From Haemophilus parainfluenzae (GTDB taxonomy: Bacteria > Pseudomonadota > Gammaproteobacteria > Enterobacterales > Pasteurellaceae): DNA of 64,000 nucleotides. Below, in pieces: positions 34,426 to 45,487 of this stretch (within the stretch, counting starts at the first letter, position 1; each line of letters starts with the position of its first letter). The stretch covers positions 186,001 to 250,000 of the forward strand of contig NZ_QEPZ01000002.1 of assembly GCF_003253005.1 (NCBI RefSeq). Direction: 5' to 3'. The position numbers were made by a program, and so were the translations under genes. A model generated the notes under the pieces. That model was not told the origin of the DNA and searched no databases. It saw only the letters and a list, made by a program, of their open reading frames with translations.

Positions 34426-35718
34426 ATGATGGATGAACAATCACTTTTAGCTTTTGATACACAACATATTTGGCATCCTTATTCTTCAGTTTCTTCTGAT
34501 ATGCCGCTTTATGCGGTAGAACGTGCTGATGGCGTGATGATAACCTTAAAAGATGGCCGTCGTTTGATTGATGGCATGTCTTCTTGGTGGGCAGCGTTGC
34601 ATGGTTATAATCACCCTCGTTTAAATGCAGCTGCGCAGAATCAGTTAGCAAAAATGAGTCATATTATGTTTGGCGGTTTTACCCATGAACCCGCGGTGGA
34701 ATTAGCCCAATTATTGGTACAAATTTTACCAAATGGATTAGATAAGATCTTTTTTGCTGATAGTGGTTCTGTTGCTGTGGAAGTAGCGATGAAAATGGCT
34801 ATTCAATATCAGCACTCTAAAGGGGAAGTACAAAGGCAAAAATTCGCCACTATTCGTTCTGGTTATCATGGTGATACTTGGAATGCGATGTCGGTGTGTG
34901 ATCCAACCACAGGGATGCATTATTTATTTCATCATAGCCTGCCCGTACAATATTTCCTTCCTCAACCCAATATTCCATTTAATGAATCTTGGAATGATTG
35001 TGTGATGGAGCCTTTAGCTGATTTACTTAAGAAAAAAGGTCGCGAAATCGCCGCACTTATTTTAGAGCCTGTCGTGCAAGGTGCGGGTGGTATGTATTTT
35101 TATTCGCCAACTTATTTAGTGAAAGCGCAAGCGCTTTGTAAACAATATGGTGTATTGCTAATTTTTGATGAAATTGCTACAGGTTTTGGCCGCACAGGGA
35201 AATTATTTGCTGCCGAGCATGCTGGGATTTCGCCAGATATTATGTGTATCGGTAAAGCCTTAACAGGTGGTTATTTAACTTTATCGGCAACCATTACGAC
35301 CACTGAAATTGCGCAAATTATTTGTAGCGGTGAGGCTAAATGCTTTATGCACGGGCCCACTTTTATGGCAAATCCGTTGGCTTGTGCGGTTGCGGCAGAA
35401 TCTATCCGTTTATTGTTGGAAAGTCCTTGGCAGCAAAATATTCAGCGAATTGAGTCTTCCTTAAAACAACAGCTTTTGCCTTTAGCTGAAAAAGATTACG
35501 TCAAAGAAGTTCGCGTATTAGGGGCGATTGGAGTGGTTGAAATGAAAAGTGCGGTAAATATGAAAACTTTAGTTCCGCGTTTTGTGGAACAAGGTGTTTG
35601 GATTCGACCTTTCGGTAAACTGGTTTATGTGATGCCACCATTTGTGATTAAAGATGATGAACTTCATAAATTAACGGAAGGCATGATTCTGGCTTTAACG
35701 CAGGAATATGAACATTAG
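34426..35718 (+). CDS. bioA: Adenosylmethionine-8-amino-7-oxononanoate transaminase
   Basis: BioA makes 7,8-diaminopelargonic acid, using S-adenosylmethionine as amino donor with PLP. The 430-residue protein has family blocks [50 protein letters not shown] and the PLP lysine K277 in [13 protein letters not shown] 34426 begins the frame (a second ATG follows at once); no strong ribosome site is seen. It heads the bioA-F-G-C-D run inside the lol locus. bioB is not in this window. Confidence 0.97.
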   Translation: MMDEQSLLAFDTQHIWHPYSSVSSDMPLYAVERADGVMITLKDGRRLIDGMSSWWAALHGYNHPRLNAAAQNQLAKMSHIMFGGFTHEPAVELAQLLVQILPNGLDKIFFADSGSVAVEVAMKMAIQYQHSKGEVQRQKFATIRSGYHGDTWNAMSVCDPTTGMHYLFHHSLPVQYFLPQPNIPFNESWNDCVMEPLADLLKKKGREIAALILEPVVQGAGGMYFYSPTYLVKAQALCKQYGVLLIFDEIATGFGRTGKLFAAEHAGISPDIMCIGKALTGGYLTLSATITTTEIAQIICSGEAKCFMHGPTFMANPLACAVAAESIRLLLESPWQQNIQRIESSLKQQLLPLAEKDYVKEVRVLGAIGVVEMKSAVNMKTLVPRFVEQGVWIRPFGKLVYVMPPFVIKDDELHKLTEGMILALTQEYEH

Positions 35719-35726
35719 GATAAAAA

Positions 35727-36869
35727 ATGGATGCTTTTAAACAGCAACTGGAAAAGCTTAGCGCGCAAAATCAATATCGTTCAATTCCAGACTTAGTTCA
35801 TCAAGGACGATATATTACGCGAGAAAATCGCAAAATGCTGAATATATCATCTAATGATTATTTAGGTTTGGCATCGAATGAAAACTTGCGCCAGTCTTTT
35901 TTACAGCAATATGGTGATAATTTCCCTTCTTTTACCAGTTCTTCGTCTCGTTTATTAACGGGAAATTTTCCTATTTATACCGATCTCGAGCAGCTCATTG
36001 CTCAACGTTTCCAACGAGAAAGCGCTTTATTATTTAACAGTGGCTATCACGCCAATCTTGGTATTTTACCGGCGTTGACGACAACAAAAAGTTTAATTTT
36101 GGCAGATAAATTAGTGCATGCCAGCATGATTGATGGCATTCGTTTAAGCCAATGTGAGTTCTTTCGTTATCGTCATAATGATTATCAACATCTAAAGAAT
36201 CTGCTCGAGAAAAATGCCGGAAAATTTGACCGCACTTTTATTGTGACAGAGTCGGTTTTTAGTATGGATGGCGATGTAGCTGATTTGAACTATCTTGTTC
36301 AATTAAAAAAACAGTTTCCAAATACTTATCTTTATGTGGATGAAGCCCATGCAATAGGCGTTTATGGTAAAAACGGATTAGGTATTGCTGAGCGAGCTAA
36401 TGTGATAGCTGATATAGATTTATTGGTTGGCACTTTTGGCAAAGCCTTAGCTTCAATGGGGGCTTATGTCGTCTGTGATCAAATATTAAAAGAGTGTTTG
36501 ATTAATCAAATGCGTCCATTGATTTTTTCAACCGCACTTCCGCCGTTTAATGTGGCGTGGACTCATTTTATTTTTGAACGATTGCCACAATTTTCAAAAG
36601 AAAGAACGCATCTTGAGCAGTTAAGTACATTTTTACGCCAAGAAGTGGAGCATAGAACGCAAATAATGCCAAGCCAAACTTGCATCGTTCCTTATATTTT
36701 AGGCGAGAATGAAGCAACCCTTGCTAAGGCGAAAGCTCTGCAAGAGCAAGGTTATTATTGCTTGCCGATTAGACCACCGACAGTACCAAAAGGTACATCC
36801 AGAATACGATTATCTTTGACGGCAGATATGACAATGGATGAAGTAAAACAGTTTGTGGCATGCTTATAA
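35727..36869 (+). CDS. bioF: 8-amino-7-oxononanoate synthase
   Basis: BioF condenses pimeloyl-ACP or CoA with L-alanine to give 8-amino-7-oxononanoate, with loss of CO2. The 380-residue PLP enzyme has [32 protein letters not shown], and the PLP lysine K239 in [14 protein letters not shown]. The start is nine bases after bioA, with TAGGAT as a likely ribosome site. One uptake signal is inside the coding sequence (about 36230). Order and identity are clear. Confidence 0.97.
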   Translation: MDAFKQQLEKLSAQNQYRSIPDLVHQGRYITRENRKMLNISSNDYLGLASNENLRQSFLQQYGDNFPSFTSSSSRLLTGNFPIYTDLEQLIAQRFQRESALLFNSGYHANLGILPALTTTKSLILADKLVHASMIDGIRLSQCEFFRYRHNDYQHLKNLLEKNAGKFDRTFIVTESVFSMDGDVADLNYLVQLKKQFPNTYLYVDEAHAIGVYGKNGLGIAERANVIADIDLLVGTFGKALASMGAYVVCDQILKECLINQMRPLIFSTALPPFNVAWTHFIFERLPQFSKERTHLEQLSTFLRQEVEHRTQIMPSQTCIVPYILGENEATLAKAKALQEQGYYCLPIRPPTVPKGTSRIRLSLTADMTMDEVKQFVACL

Positions 36870-36878
36870 GGAAATAAT

Positions 36879-37526
36879 GTGAAAACGAAATTTTATGATC
36901 ATCAAGGTGAGCATTTAATAGTTTATTTTGCTGGTTGGGGGACACCTCTTGATGCTGTAGCTCATTTGATTTTGCCAACAAATCACAATTTATTAATTTG
37001 CTACGATTATCAAGATTTGACGTTAGATTTTGATTTTTCTGCCTATCAGCAAATTCGTGTAGTGGCATGGTCAATGGGTGTTTGGGCGGCTGAGCGAGTA
37101 TTACAAGGAATCACCTTACAATCAGCAACCACAGTGAATGGCACAGGTTTACCTTGTGATGATAGCTTCGGTATTCCTTACGCTATTTTTAAAGGTACGC
37201 TAGAGAATCTCACAGAAAATACTCGTTCAAAGTTTGAACGTAGAATCTGTGGTGATAAAGTATCTTTTGAACGTTATCAGCAATTTTCTGCACGACCATT
37301 TAACGAAATTCATCAAGAACTCACCGCACTTTTTGCGATGATTCAGCAGGATAAACGCACAGATCTTATTCACTGGACAAATGCATTGATTAGTTCTCGC
37401 GATAAAATTTTTATGCCAGCTAATCAGCACCAATATTGGGCATTGCGTTGTTCGGTTCAGGAAATAGAAGGTGAACATTATGTGTTTTCAAGATTTAGCC
37501 ACTGGTCGGCATTATGGAATCATTAA
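36879..37526 (+). CDS. bioG: Pimeloyl-ACP methyl ester esterase BioG
   Basis: BioG removes the methyl group from pimeloyl-ACP methyl ester, ending the chain-building stage that BioC starts. The 215-residue alpha/beta-hydrolase (DUF452) has its nucleophile S65 in AWSMGVW and a late histidine in SRFSHW or EGEHYV near residues 198-209. Pasteurellaceae use BioG in place of BioH. Its end overlaps bioC by 13 bases, suggesting coupled translation of the paired esterase and methyltransferase. Start ATG or GTG: the codon at 36879 is GTG, with AAGGAAATAAT upstream. Confidence 0.93.
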   Translation: MKTKFYDHQGEHLIVYFAGWGTPLDAVAHLILPTNHNLLICYDYQDLTLDFDFSAYQQIRVVAWSMGVWAAERVLQGITLQSATTVNGTGLPCDDSFGIPYAIFKGTLENLTENTRSKFERRICGDKVSFERYQQFSARPFNEIHQELTALFAMIQQDKRTDLIHWTNALISSRDKIFMPANQHQYWALRCSVQEIEGEHYVFSRFSHWSALWNH

Positions 37527-38293
37527 CTTCCGTAAATAAATCGCGCATTCAACACGCCTTCCAAAAAGCCTTAAATAGCTATGATGAACATGCGTTAATT
37601 CAACAAAAAATGAATATTAAGTTAATGATGCATTTGCAAGACTATTTACCAAATGGGTCACTAGATAGTGTTTTGGAGCTTGGTTGCGGGTCTGGTATGT
37701 TGAGTACGTTGTTGCAGAAACAGATTTCAGCCAATTATTGGTTATTTAATGATTTGTGCGATGTGTGCTCTCTACTCGCTGAAAAGCTGATTCAACCCTT
37801 TGATTTTTATTGTGGTGATGCAGAGAACTTTCCTTTTCAACGACAATTTGACTTGATTGCAAGTGCATCAGCTTTACAGTGGTTCCATCATCCTGACAAT
37901 TTTATTTCCCATTGTAAAACAGGATTGAAACCTAATGGTTTATTGGCGATTACGAGCTTTGGTGAAGATAATTTAAAAGAGATTCGCCAAATGACGAATG
38001 TGGGGTTAAGTTATCCGAATTTATCTCAATGGCAAAATTGGTTAGCCAATGATTTTGAGCTTTTATGGTGTGAGGATTTTAATGTAATACTAGAGTTTGA
38101 TACACCATTGGATGTACTCAAACATCTGAAATATACCGGTGTAACAGCGACTAACCAGAAAAATTGGACAAGAAAAAATCTCAACAAATTTATTGATGAC
38201 TACTTACAGGCTTTTAGGTTGCCATCGGGTAAAGTGCGGTTAACTTATCATCCATTGTTTTTTATCGCACGTTATTCTCGTGTTGGAAATTAG
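37514..38293 (+). CDS. bioC: Malonyl-ACP O-methyltransferase BioC
   Basis: BioC methylates the free carboxyl of malonyl-ACP so that fatty acid synthase can extend it to pimeloyl-ACP methyl ester. The 259-residue protein has the SAM-binding loop VLELGCGSGMLSTLL (near residue 55), IQHAFQKALNSYDEHALIQ at the N-terminus (the BioC family start), and ASASALQWFHHP. It overlaps bioG. fabB in this window provides one of the elongating enzymes that use its product. Confidence 0.95.
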   Translation: MESLTSVNKSRIQHAFQKALNSYDEHALIQQKMNIKLMMHLQDYLPNGSLDSVLELGCGSGMLSTLLQKQISANYWLFNDLCDVCSLLAEKLIQPFDFYCGDAENFPFQRQFDLIASASALQWFHHPDNFISHCKTGLKPNGLLAITSFGEDNLKEIRQMTNVGLSYPNLSQWQNWLANDFELLWCEDFNVILEFDTPLDVLKHLKYTGVTATNQKNWTRKNLNKFIDDYLQAFRLPSGKVRLTYHPLFFIARYSRVGN

Positions 38294-38305
38294 TAAGGCG
38301 TATTT

Positions 38306-38947
38306 ATGGGCAAGGTTATTTTTGTATCGGGCATTGATACCGATGTAGGTAAAACAGTTGCAACGGGCATTTATGCTAAAAAGTTGATGGAACAAGGCTT
38401 TTCCGTTATTACACAAAAAATGATTCAAACAGGCTGTAAAAATATTGCTGATGATTTGCTTGTACATCGAAAGATTCAAGGAATTGATTTGACGAAAGAA
38501 GATTTACAAGGTGATACCTGCCCTTATCTTTTTGAATATCCTTGTTCTCCTCATTTAGCGGCAAAGCTCGAAGGGCAAGAAATTAATGAAAAAATGATTG
38601 AAAAATCCACCGCACTTTTGGCAGAAAAATATGATTATGTATTGTTGGAGGGGGCCGGTGGGTTAATGGTGCCTTATTGTGACGATGCGACGACGTTAGA
38701 TTATATCCAGTCAAATAATTACCCTTTGATTTTAGTGACATCGGGAAAATTAGGTAGCATAAACCATACATTATTAAGTTTAGAGGCTTGTCGTTCTCAT
38801 GGTGTGTCAGTGCTAAGCGTAATGTATAACGGTTATCCTGAATACGATCCTATCATTAGTCAAGAGACGCAAGATTATTTAAAGGGTTATCTTAAAAAAT
38901 ATTTTCCTGAAACGGGATTTGAATACTTTGGGCGCATTGAAATTTAA
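38306..38947 (+). CDS. bioD: Dethiobiotin synthetase
   Basis: BioD closes the ureido ring of dethiobiotin using CO2 and ATP. The 213-residue protein has the P-loop [19 protein letters not shown] (GxxTxxGKT), a lysine in the QKMIQTGC segment (KPxxTG in most BioD, here KMIQTG), and [15 protein letters not shown]. The change from KPV to KMI before QTG is a family variant. The final gene of the biotin set, it ends 81 bases before lolD. Confidence 0.94.
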   Translation: MGKVIFVSGIDTDVGKTVATGIYAKKLMEQGFSVITQKMIQTGCKNIADDLLVHRKIQGIDLTKEDLQGDTCPYLFEYPCSPHLAAKLEGQEINEKMIEKSTALLAEKYDYVLLEGAGGLMVPYCDDATTLDYIQSNNYPLILVTSGKLGSINHTLLSLEACRSHGVSVLSVMYNGYPEYDPIISQETQDYLKGYLKKYFPETGFEYFGRIEI

Positions 38948-39028
38948 GCTCAGGGAAAAGTGTGATAGACTCGCGCAAGTTTTTAATGAGATGATTTGCT
39001 GCTAAAGTGCGGTTAAAAAGAGTAAAAA

Positions 39029-39712
39029 ATGAATAACTATTTATTAAAATGCGAAAATATCAATAAATTTTATCAAGAAGGTGAAAATCAAACGCAAGTG
39101 TTAAAAGGCGTTTCTTTTTCTATGGAACCTGCAGAGTTGGTTGCGATTGTGGGGAGTTCTGGTTCAGGAAAAAGTACTTTATTGCACACTTTGGGTGGTT
39201 TAGATCAGCCAAGTAGTGGGGAAGTCTTTATTAAAGGGCAATCTTTGCAAAAAGCGTCTGAAAGTGAATTGGCTAAATTACGTAACCAAAATCTCGGTTT
39301 TGTATATCAATTTCATCATTTAATGGCGGATTTTACAGCGTTAGAAAATGTGATGATGCCGATGTTAATTGGTCGTCAGAATAAAACAGAAGCAAAAGAT
39401 CGTGCTGAAAAAATATTAGGCGCAGTTGGCTTAAGTCACCGCATTACTCATCGTCCATCTGCACTTTCGGGAGGTGAACGTCAACGTGTTGCGATTGCTC
39501 GTGCATTGGTGAATAACCCTGCTCTTGTCTTGGCTGATGAACCAACTGGTAACTTGGATCATAAAACCACAGAAAGTATTTTTGAGTTGATTCAAACCTT
39601 GAATGCGGAACAAAACATTGCATTTTTATTGGTTACACATGATATGTTGTTAGCGCAAAAACTGGCTCGTTGCTTAACCATGCAAGACGGCATTTTGAAG
39701 GAAGGTGCATAA
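39029..39712 (+). CDS. lolD: Lipoprotein-releasing ABC ATPase LolD
   Basis: LolD powers LolCDE. The 227-residue ATPase has Walker A (GSSGSGKST), Q-loop ([21 protein letters not shown], with the LolD-specific FQFHHL pattern), signature [15 protein letters not shown], Walker B ([12 protein letters not shown]) and the switch histidine in LVTHD. Its stop overlaps the lolE start by one base. An uptake signal sits just upstream near 39006 in the gap after bioD, where a promoter may also lie. Confidence 0.96.
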   Translation: MNNYLLKCENINKFYQEGENQTQVLKGVSFSMEPAELVAIVGSSGSGKSTLLHTLGGLDQPSSGEVFIKGQSLQKASESELAKLRNQNLGFVYQFHHLMADFTALENVMMPMLIGRQNKTEAKDRAEKILGAVGLSHRITHRPSALSGGERQRVAIARALVNNPALVLADEPTGNLDHKTTESIFELIQTLNAEQNIAFLLVTHDMLLAQKLARCLTMQDGILKEGA

Positions 39713-40962
39713 TGAATACGCCTTTTTTCATTAGTTGGCGTTATCAACAGGGTAAGCAAAAGAATCCGTTGGTGGCGTTAATTTCAAAATTCTCTGCTAT
39801 CGGTATCGCGCTGGGTGTGGCAGTGTTGATTGTGGGATTAAGTGCGATGAATGGTTTTGAGCGTGAATTGAATTCACGTATTTTGGCTGTCGTGCCACAC
39901 ACGGAAATCACCGTTAATCCACATGCTAATGAAGCCACATTAAACCATTGGCAGAACCTTGCGGAACGTCTAAAAACAAACAAAAAAATTACCGCACTTT
40001 CACCTTTTGTGAGTTTTACAGCCTTAGTCGAAAATGGCAATAAACTTAAAGTTGTACAAGTGAAAGGGGTCGATAAACAAGCTGAAGATCAAGTGAGTTC
40101 TCTTGGTAAGTTTGTGGAAGGTGATGGCTGGCAGAAATTCGCAGAAGAAGGTGGATTGGTGCTGGGCTCTGGTATTGCCAAAGAGTTAGATGTTAAAGCA
40201 GGTGATTGGGTGTCGTTATTGATTTCTCAACCTAATGGTGAAGATCAAATGGCTCAGCCTAATCGTGAGCGTGTTCAAGTGACCGCTATTTTACGTTTAG
40301 ATGGTCAGTTAGACCACAGTTATGCCTTACTGGCATTACCTCAAGCGCAAGAATTAATGGGATATCGTGAAGATCAAATTACTGGTGTTGAATTAAAAGT
40401 TGATGATCCATTCAAAGTACAAGAAATGGATTATTCGATGCTAAATGATTATCCGCAACTGCTTTATATTCAAAACTGGGTGGCAAAATTTGGCTATATG
40501 TATCGAGATATTCAGCTTATCCGTACCGTGATGTATATCGCGATGGTGCTTGTCATTGGGGTGGCGTGTTTTAATATCGTTTCAACCTTAATTATGGCGG
40601 TAAAAGATAAGCAAGGTGATATTGCGATTATGCGAACCCTAGGGGCAAATAATGGTTTTATTAAACAAATCTTTATTTGGTATGGTTTACTTGCAGGGAT
40701 GAAAGGGTGTTTGATTGGTATCGTATTAGGTGTCGTACTCGCACTGAATCTCACGCCGATTATTCAAGGCATCGAGGCACTACTCGGTAAAAAATTGTTA
40801 TCAGATGGCATCTATTTCGTTGATTTCTTGCCAAGTGAATTACATTGGTTCGATGTTGTATTAGTTCTCGTGGCGGCATTGGTATTGAGTTTACTCGCCA
40901 GTCTTTATCCAGCCAGTCGAGCCGCGAAGTTACAACCGGCTCAAGTATTGAGTAATCACTAA
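39712..40962 (+). CDS. lolE: Lipoprotein-releasing ABC permease LolE
   Basis: This is the second permease of LolCDE, 416 residues. It has an N-terminal helix (FSAIGIALGVAVLIVGLSAMNGF), a large periplasmic domain with GSGIAKELDVKAGDWVSLL, and three C-terminal helices (IAMVLVIGVACFNIVSTLIMA onwards). The family motif near MAVKDKQGDIAIMRTLGA is clear. The frame is open to 39670, but ATG 39712 overlaps the lolD stop (TAATG) and is the sensible start. It ends at a bidirectional hairpin. Confidence 0.94.
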   Translation: MNTPFFISWRYQQGKQKNPLVALISKFSAIGIALGVAVLIVGLSAMNGFERELNSRILAVVPHTEITVNPHANEATLNHWQNLAERLKTNKKITALSPFVSFTALVENGNKLKVVQVKGVDKQAEDQVSSLGKFVEGDGWQKFAEEGGLVLGSGIAKELDVKAGDWVSLLISQPNGEDQMAQPNRERVQVTAILRLDGQLDHSYALLALPQAQELMGYREDQITGVELKVDDPFKVQEMDYSMLNDYPQLLYIQNWVAKFGYMYRDIQLIRTVMYIAMVLVIGVACFNIVSTLIMAVKDKQGDIAIMRTLGANNGFIKQIFIWYGLLAGMKGCLIGIVLGVVLALNLTPIIQGIEALLGKKLLSDGIYFVDFLPSELHWFDVVLVLVAALVLSLLASLYPASRAAKLQPAQVLSNH

Positions 40963-40964
40963 TA

Positions 40965-41003
40965 AAAAATCAGGGATTAAGTATTTAATCCCCGATTTTT
41001 TAT
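40965..41003. terminator. Bidirectional terminator between lolE and zapG
   Basis: AAAAATCAGGGATTAA and TTAATCCCCGATTTTT form a 16-position stem with one A-C mismatch and a 4-base loop. Poly-A on one side and poly-T on the other let it work for both convergent genes. Confidence 0.88.
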
Positions 41004-41020
41004 TATTCAACCGTTAATTA

Positions 41021-41431
41021 TTATTGGTTTTCTTTATCTGTTTTTAATAAGCCAGATGAACCTTCGGAATAATCGCGAGGTGGTTCTTCTGATTTACTTT
41101 CTGATGAGGCGGTCACTAATTGCTGGGTAAATAAACCTTTGTCGGCTGGTTTACTGCCAAGCAAGGTTTCAGATGAAACTGCATAGTGACGATAGAGTTT
41201 TTGATAATCACCAATTAAGGTTTTAAATAATTCGGCACTTTCAGCAAAATGTTTTTCAAGTTGTGCTTGTTTATCGCTTAATTGTGTTTTCACTTCTTTC
41301 AGTTCAGCTTCGGTCTGAACTTGTTTTTTAACAGAACCTTTTGTTAAACGTAATAGCAAATATCCTAAGATTACGCCAACTACAAGCCCGATCACCGCAG
41401 CTTGCCATATTTCTGGTATCCATGATTGCAT
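41021..41431 (-). CDS. zapG: ZapG (YhcB, DUF1043) cell-envelope protein
   Basis: This 136-residue protein has one N-terminal membrane helix (about residues 11-29, AAVIGLVVGVILGYLLLRL) followed by a cytoplasmic coiled coil (KKQVQTEAELKEVKTQLSDKQAQLEKHF), and a conserved SAELFKTLIGDYQKLYRHYA segment. This is the arrangement of YhcB/ZapG, which links cell division and envelope synthesis. The length fits (E. coli 132). Monocistronic as far as can be seen. Confidence 0.9.
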   Translation of the reverse strand: MQSWIPEIWQAAVIGLVVGVILGYLLLRLTKGSVKKQVQTEAELKEVKTQLSDKQAQLEKHFAESAELFKTLIGDYQKLYRHYAVSSETLLGSKPADKGLFTQQLVTASSESKSEEPPRDYSEGSSGLLKTDKENQ

Positions 41432-41521
41432 ACATTACTCCTTATTTTGAATTCAGTGTTTAGTGTAAAGGAAAAACAAAAAAGTTTCTTTGCGGTTGAT
41501 CACATTTTGAAAAAACTGTGC

Positions 41522-41872
41522 TTACACGGCTGCAATAATCACGATCTCAACCTTCCAATCAGGATCGGCAAGTTTCGCTTCTACCGTTGCTCGGCTTGGT
41601 GGATTTTGGCTATCAACCCATTCATCCCATGCTTGGTTGAGTTGAGCATAATCTGCCATATCAGCAAGGAAGATTTGCGTGGTAAGAATTTTGCTTTTTT
41701 CAGAACCAATTTCAGCCAATAATTTATCGGTCAGTGAAAGGACTTCTTTGGTTTGCTCGTAAGCATTTTGCTTAACGGTTTTTTCCGGTACTTGGCCTGC
41801 AAAATAGGCAGTATTATTATGAATGACCACTTCAGAAAAGCGTTTGCTTGGTTGAATGCGTTGAATAGACAT
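41522..41872 (-). CDS. RidA-family (YjgF/YER057c/UK114) protein
   Basis: The 116-residue protein fits the RidA superfamily: NNTAYFAGQVPEKT, AKIL-like KILTTQIFLADMADY and PPSRATVEAKLADPDWKVEIVIIA with the conserved arginine in PSRATVEA. Members deaminate reactive enamine or imine intermediates from PLP enzymes. This one resembles the YoaB subgroup more than RidA itself, judging by the WDEWVDS stretch. The frame is open to 41971, but ATG 41872 with AAAAAGGAGCC upstream is correct. Confidence 0.88.
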   Translation of the reverse strand: MSIQRIQPSKRFSEVVIHNNTAYFAGQVPEKTVKQNAYEQTKEVLSLTDKLLAEIGSEKSKILTTQIFLADMADYAQLNQAWDEWVDSQNPPSRATVEAKLADPDWKVEIVIIAAV

Positions 41873-41983
41873 AATGGCTCCTTTTTGATGAAGATAATTC
41901 CATTCTAAAGGTGGTTTTAGACTTTGTAAATCAAGAAATTGTGAGATAAAATAATTGAGAATTTTTATCAACTAAAGGAAACT

Positions 41984-42700
41984 ATGAAACTCCTGATTTC
42001 GAATCAATATGGCGCCATTGTGATGGCATTATTGCCTTTTGTTTACGGTATGTTATTAGCTTCACCTGTTTGGGCGCATTTCTTTTTGCTTTTAGCTTGG
42101 TTCACGATGTATTTGCTGAGTTACCCAATGCTGAGTCTCTTTAAAGGCAAAAATATGGCGGAATATAAAAAGTGGACAATCATCTATGGTGTCGCAGCTT
42201 TTTTATTTGCGCTTCCTGCCATTTTTTATAACTGGCAAATTCTTTTCTTTATTGCCGCCATGTTTCCTTTTGTGTTGGTGAGTATCTATTACACCAAGAA
42301 AAAAGATGAACGCAATCTTCTCAATGATTTAGCAGGTATTGCAATTTTTGCCCTTGCAGGTATGGGATCCTATTATTTTTCCGACCGCACTTTTGACGAA
42401 AAAATCTGGTGGGTAGCACTGTATCCAAGCTTATTCTTTATTGGCACAACGCTTTACGTCAAATCAATGATGCGTGAACGCAAAAATCCGCTTTATCTCA
42501 AAGCCTCTATTATTTTTCATATACTTTGTGTGCTCGGTTGCTTGTTTACCCAACAATATGTCTTATCACTTGCTTTTGTACCAGCGTTAATTCGTGCCAT
42601 TTATTTGCCCACCAAGAAACTTTCGGTTAAGCAAGTCGGTCTAATAGAATTCGGAACATCCGCCATTTTTTTGATTATTTTATTGATAGCGACATTATAA
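41984..42700 (+). CDS. YwiC-like family membrane protein
   Basis: The 238-residue protein has about seven hydrophobic segments and a YwiC-like family pattern ([19 protein letters not shown] at the start, CLIFTQQ-like [15 protein letters not shown] near the end). The family's function is unknown; Bacillus ywiC lies near respiratory nitrate genes. It is the first of two rightward genes; the next begins two bases after its stop. An uptake signal lies inside it at about 42385. Confidence 0.75.
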   Translation: MKLLISNQYGAIVMALLPFVYGMLLASPVWAHFFLLLAWFTMYLLSYPMLSLFKGKNMAEYKKWTIIYGVAAFLFALPAIFYNWQILFFIAAMFPFVLVSIYYTKKKDERNLLNDLAGIAIFALAGMGSYYFSDRTFDEKIWWVALYPSLFFIGTTLYVKSMMRERKNPLYLKASIIFHILCVLGCLFTQQYVLSLAFVPALIRAIYLPTKKLSVKQVGLIEFGTSAIFLIILLIATL

Positions 42701-42701
42701 G

Positions 42702-43376
42702 ATGAAGACATTAGCCAAACTTTTACTCCTCACCACGCTCACCTTAAGCAGTTCAGCATTTGCGATGAAAACTATTGATTTGGTGGATAAAGCGCAAATG
42801 ACGGAGCAGCAAAAAATGGATCTGGCGCAAAAACTGGCTGAGAAACAAGATTGGAAAGCCGTTTTTGAAATTATGTATCCTTTAGCTTTGGAAGGTAATT
42901 TACAAGCGCAAAGCAATTTAGGGATGCTTTATAATTTAGGTCGCGGAGTAGATGAAAATAAAGAGTTGGCTTATTGGTGGTTTAGCGAAGCCGCTGAGCG
43001 AGGCAGTATTAAAGCCATCAATAATTTGGCTGTCATGTATTTCAACGGCAACAACTATGTGAAACAAGATACCGCTCAAGCGATTAAATTATTTGAAACC
43101 AGTGCGACAAAAGATCCTGATGCCATGCTTACATTAGGGGAAATCTATACCAATCAGAAAGAATTTACCAAAGCCTTTGAATGGTTTCAAAAGGCAGCAA
43201 ATGCGGGTAGTAATGAAGGAAAATTCCGTTTAGCTCGTTTGTATGAAGAAGGGATTGGAACACAAGTCAATATTGGTTTAGCCAAGTTGCTCTATTTAGA
43301 AATTATGAATACAGCAAAAAAAGAAGAAACTAAAGAAATCGCCAGACAGCGATTACAACGTTTAAGCTTGTATTAA
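42702..43376 (+). CDS. Exported Sel1-like/TPR repeat protein
   Basis: The 224-residue product has a Sec signal peptide ([18 protein letters not shown], residues about 3-21) and at least three Sel1-like repeats ([59 protein letters not shown]) with an intervening TPR-like one. Such periplasmic solenoids act as adaptors, but no partner is apparent. It begins directly after the YwiC-like gene (stop TAA, two bases, ATG), so coupled translation is likely. A strong bidirectional USS hairpin follows. Confidence 0.85.
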   Translation: MKTLAKLLLLTTLTLSSSAFAMKTIDLVDKAQMTEQQKMDLAQKLAEKQDWKAVFEIMYPLALEGNLQAQSNLGMLYNLGRGVDENKELAYWWFSEAAERGSIKAINNLAVMYFNGNNYVKQDTAQAIKLFETSATKDPDAMLTLGEIYTNQKEFTKAFEWFQKAANAGSNEGKFRLARLYEEGIGTQVNIGLAKLLYLEIMNTAKKEETKEIARQRLQRLSLY

Positions 43377-43408
43377 AAAAGTGCGGTTGAATTTTAACCG
43401 CACTTTTT
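43376..43408. terminator. Bidirectional USS terminator between the Sel1 gene and mnmC
   Basis: AAAAAAGTGCGGTT and AACCGCACTTTTTT form a 14-bp stem around a short GAATTTT-type loop with T and A runs at both sides. It ends the two convergent transcripts. Confidence 0.88.
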
Positions 43409-45418
43409 TTATTTCACGTCCGCCCCTTTCAACCAGCGTCTGACCCAACTGCGGTTTGGCATTAAGTTGTGAATCAGATCTTCACTCATCGGTAAGGGTT
43501 CGCCATAAATTAAAGAAGCAAGTGTTTCTCCTAAAAACGGCGCAGAGGTTAATCCTCGTGAGCCTAATGCACCGATTAAATAGAGATTAGGGTAGTTTTC
43601 AGCTTGTTCTATTGGCTGTTTACGGCGGCGTAAATTAAACAAATTTTGATATTGCACTTGCTGTGCTGGAAAATGAGGAACAGCGCCCATCATTGGCGTA
43701 AGATCACGTACCGAACAACGTACACCGATTCGAGCAAGATTACCCGATGTATCTACTTCTTTTGTCCACTCTTCAGGTATATTTTGCTGAATTTTTTGTT
43801 GATTTTCTTGTTGTTCTGTTAGGCTAAATTCACGAGTCGCATTATCACGAACATGACTGGCACCAATACAATGACTGGTTTTCGCTTGATCTACAGGAGT
43901 CAAATAGCCGTCATAGCACAACACGGTTTTGAGTTTAAGTAAGTTTTCCGATGTCGGAGTTTGGCTCACTTGTCCGCGAACTGGGTAGAGTGGCAGTTTT
44001 TGCGTTTGTTCAAACTCAGTGAGTTTATGCCCGTTTGCTAAAACAACCACTTCATGGCAGAAAGTTTTATTTTCAGCTGTAGTGATTTGCCAACTATTTT
44101 CTGTTTGAGAAAGAGCGGTTACTTTTTGTGATGTTTTAATCTGGACACCTTGTTTTTCTAAAAAGGCAAAAGCATGCTGAACTAACTGACGTGGTGCAAG
44201 CCAAGCGCCTTGAGGAATAAAACCGCCACCAAAAGGTAGCGGTAAACCTACTTTTTCGCTTAATTCAGTTTGGTTTAGTGACTGATATAAATCAGAAGGC
44301 AAATTCAGCTCAGCGATTTTATTTAATTTACTTTCAGCTTTCTCATTGTAAGCACAAAGTGCGACACCACAGAACTCATGTTCAAATTCGATTTGTTGTT
44401 GAATTGCCCATTGTAGAAATTGATGGCCATAGGCAAAAGCATGAATATAAAAACAAATATTGCGTTCGTTATCATCGCTCAGTTGCGGATAAAAAGCGCC
44501 TTGTTTATTGCCGGATGCATTCAGGGCAGTTTGTTCATCTTCGCAATAAATCGTAATTTTCGCGCCGCGTTTAAGCAAGGAGATAGCCGTGCAAAGAGAG
44601 GCAATTCCATCACCAATAATGGCAATATCTTGCTTGTTTAGATTGGCTGGCTGACTATGAAACCAGGGAGCAGAAAGTGCGGTCAGTTTTTCCTGCGTTT
44701 TTTGACCAGAAAGACATTCCCGTTTTTTACCAAAGCCTTTGCGTTTCTTAATATTAAAGCCTGCATTTTCTAAGCCTTTTCTAACTGCACTTGCCGCGGT
44801 AAAGGTAGCCAAAGTGCCTTGAGGCTTGGTAAAACGAAACATTTGCTGATAAAGCTGTTCATTCCACATGTCGGGGTTTTTACTCGGTGCAAAACCATCT
44901 AAAAACCACGCATCAATTTTACCATTCATATAATCGCCCAGTTGCGGCAGATTTTCAGCGACATCGCCAAACCAAAGATCTAACGTGGTTTCATCAAAAT
45001 GAAAACGATAGCAACCTTGAATAGGATTAAGCCAATGCTGTTGTAAATGCTGAGCAAGACGAGAAAATTGCGGATAGGCTAAATGGCCTTGTTGTAATGC
45101 ATCAAGTGGCAAAGGGTATTTTTCAAAAGAGATAAAATAAAGGCGTTTTAGAGGTGAATCTGGATATTTCTGACGAAATTCACGGAATAGCGAGGTCACC
45201 GCAAAGAAATTTAATCCTGTGCCAAATCCTGTTTCAGCAATAACAAAATGGGCCTCTTGGTAATGAACCCAACGTTCCCACAACTGATTACCTTCTAAAA
45301 ACACATAATGGGTTTCTGCTAAACCATCTGGATTGGAAAAATACACGTCATCAAACTTATCTGAAACGGGGGTATTCTCTTCGTTAAAATGAATTTTTGC
45401 GTGCTGAATGGTGAACAT
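43409..45418 (-). CDS. mnmC: Bifunctional tRNA 5-methylaminomethyl-2-thiouridine enzyme MnmC
   Basis: MnmC finishes mnm5s2U at the tRNA wobble base: its C-terminal FAD domain removes carboxymethyl, and its N-terminal domain methylates. The 669-residue protein is of the full bifunctional length. The methyltransferase half (about residues 1-240) shows [13 protein letters not shown] and [15 protein letters not shown]. The oxidase half starts near 265 with the dinucleotide site [20 protein letters not shown], and ends with [18 protein letters not shown]. Start at 45418 and the preceding spacing are acceptable though the ribosome site is weak. Divergent from fabB. Confidence 0.96.
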   Translation of the reverse strand: MFTIQHAKIHFNEENTPVSDKFDDVYFSNPDGLAETHYVFLEGNQLWERWVHYQEAHFVIAETGFGTGLNFFAVTSLFREFRQKYPDSPLKRLYFISFEKYPLPLDALQQGHLAYPQFSRLAQHLQQHWLNPIQGCYRFHFDETTLDLWFGDVAENLPQLGDYMNGKIDAWFLDGFAPSKNPDMWNEQLYQQMFRFTKPQGTLATFTAASAVRKGLENAGFNIKKRKGFGKKRECLSGQKTQEKLTALSAPWFHSQPANLNKQDIAIIGDGIASLCTAISLLKRGAKITIYCEDEQTALNASGNKQGAFYPQLSDDNERNICFYIHAFAYGHQFLQWAIQQQIEFEHEFCGVALCAYNEKAESKLNKIAELNLPSDLYQSLNQTELSEKVGLPLPFGGGFIPQGAWLAPRQLVQHAFAFLEKQGVQIKTSQKVTALSQTENSWQITTAENKTFCHEVVVLANGHKLTEFEQTQKLPLYPVRGQVSQTPTSENLLKLKTVLCYDGYLTPVDQAKTSHCIGASHVRDNATREFSLTEQQENQQKIQQNIPEEWTKEVDTSGNLARIGVRCSVRDLTPMMGAVPHFPAQQVQYQNLFNLRRRKQPIEQAENYPNLYLIGALGSRGLTSAPFLGETLASLIYGEPLPMSEDLIHNLMPNRSWVRRWLKGADVK

Positions 45419-45487
45419 GTGTTAGCCCTTTTTTGCCTTATCAAATTCTTTTATAATAACATGGAAATTTTGAGTCGGTTAAAACTT

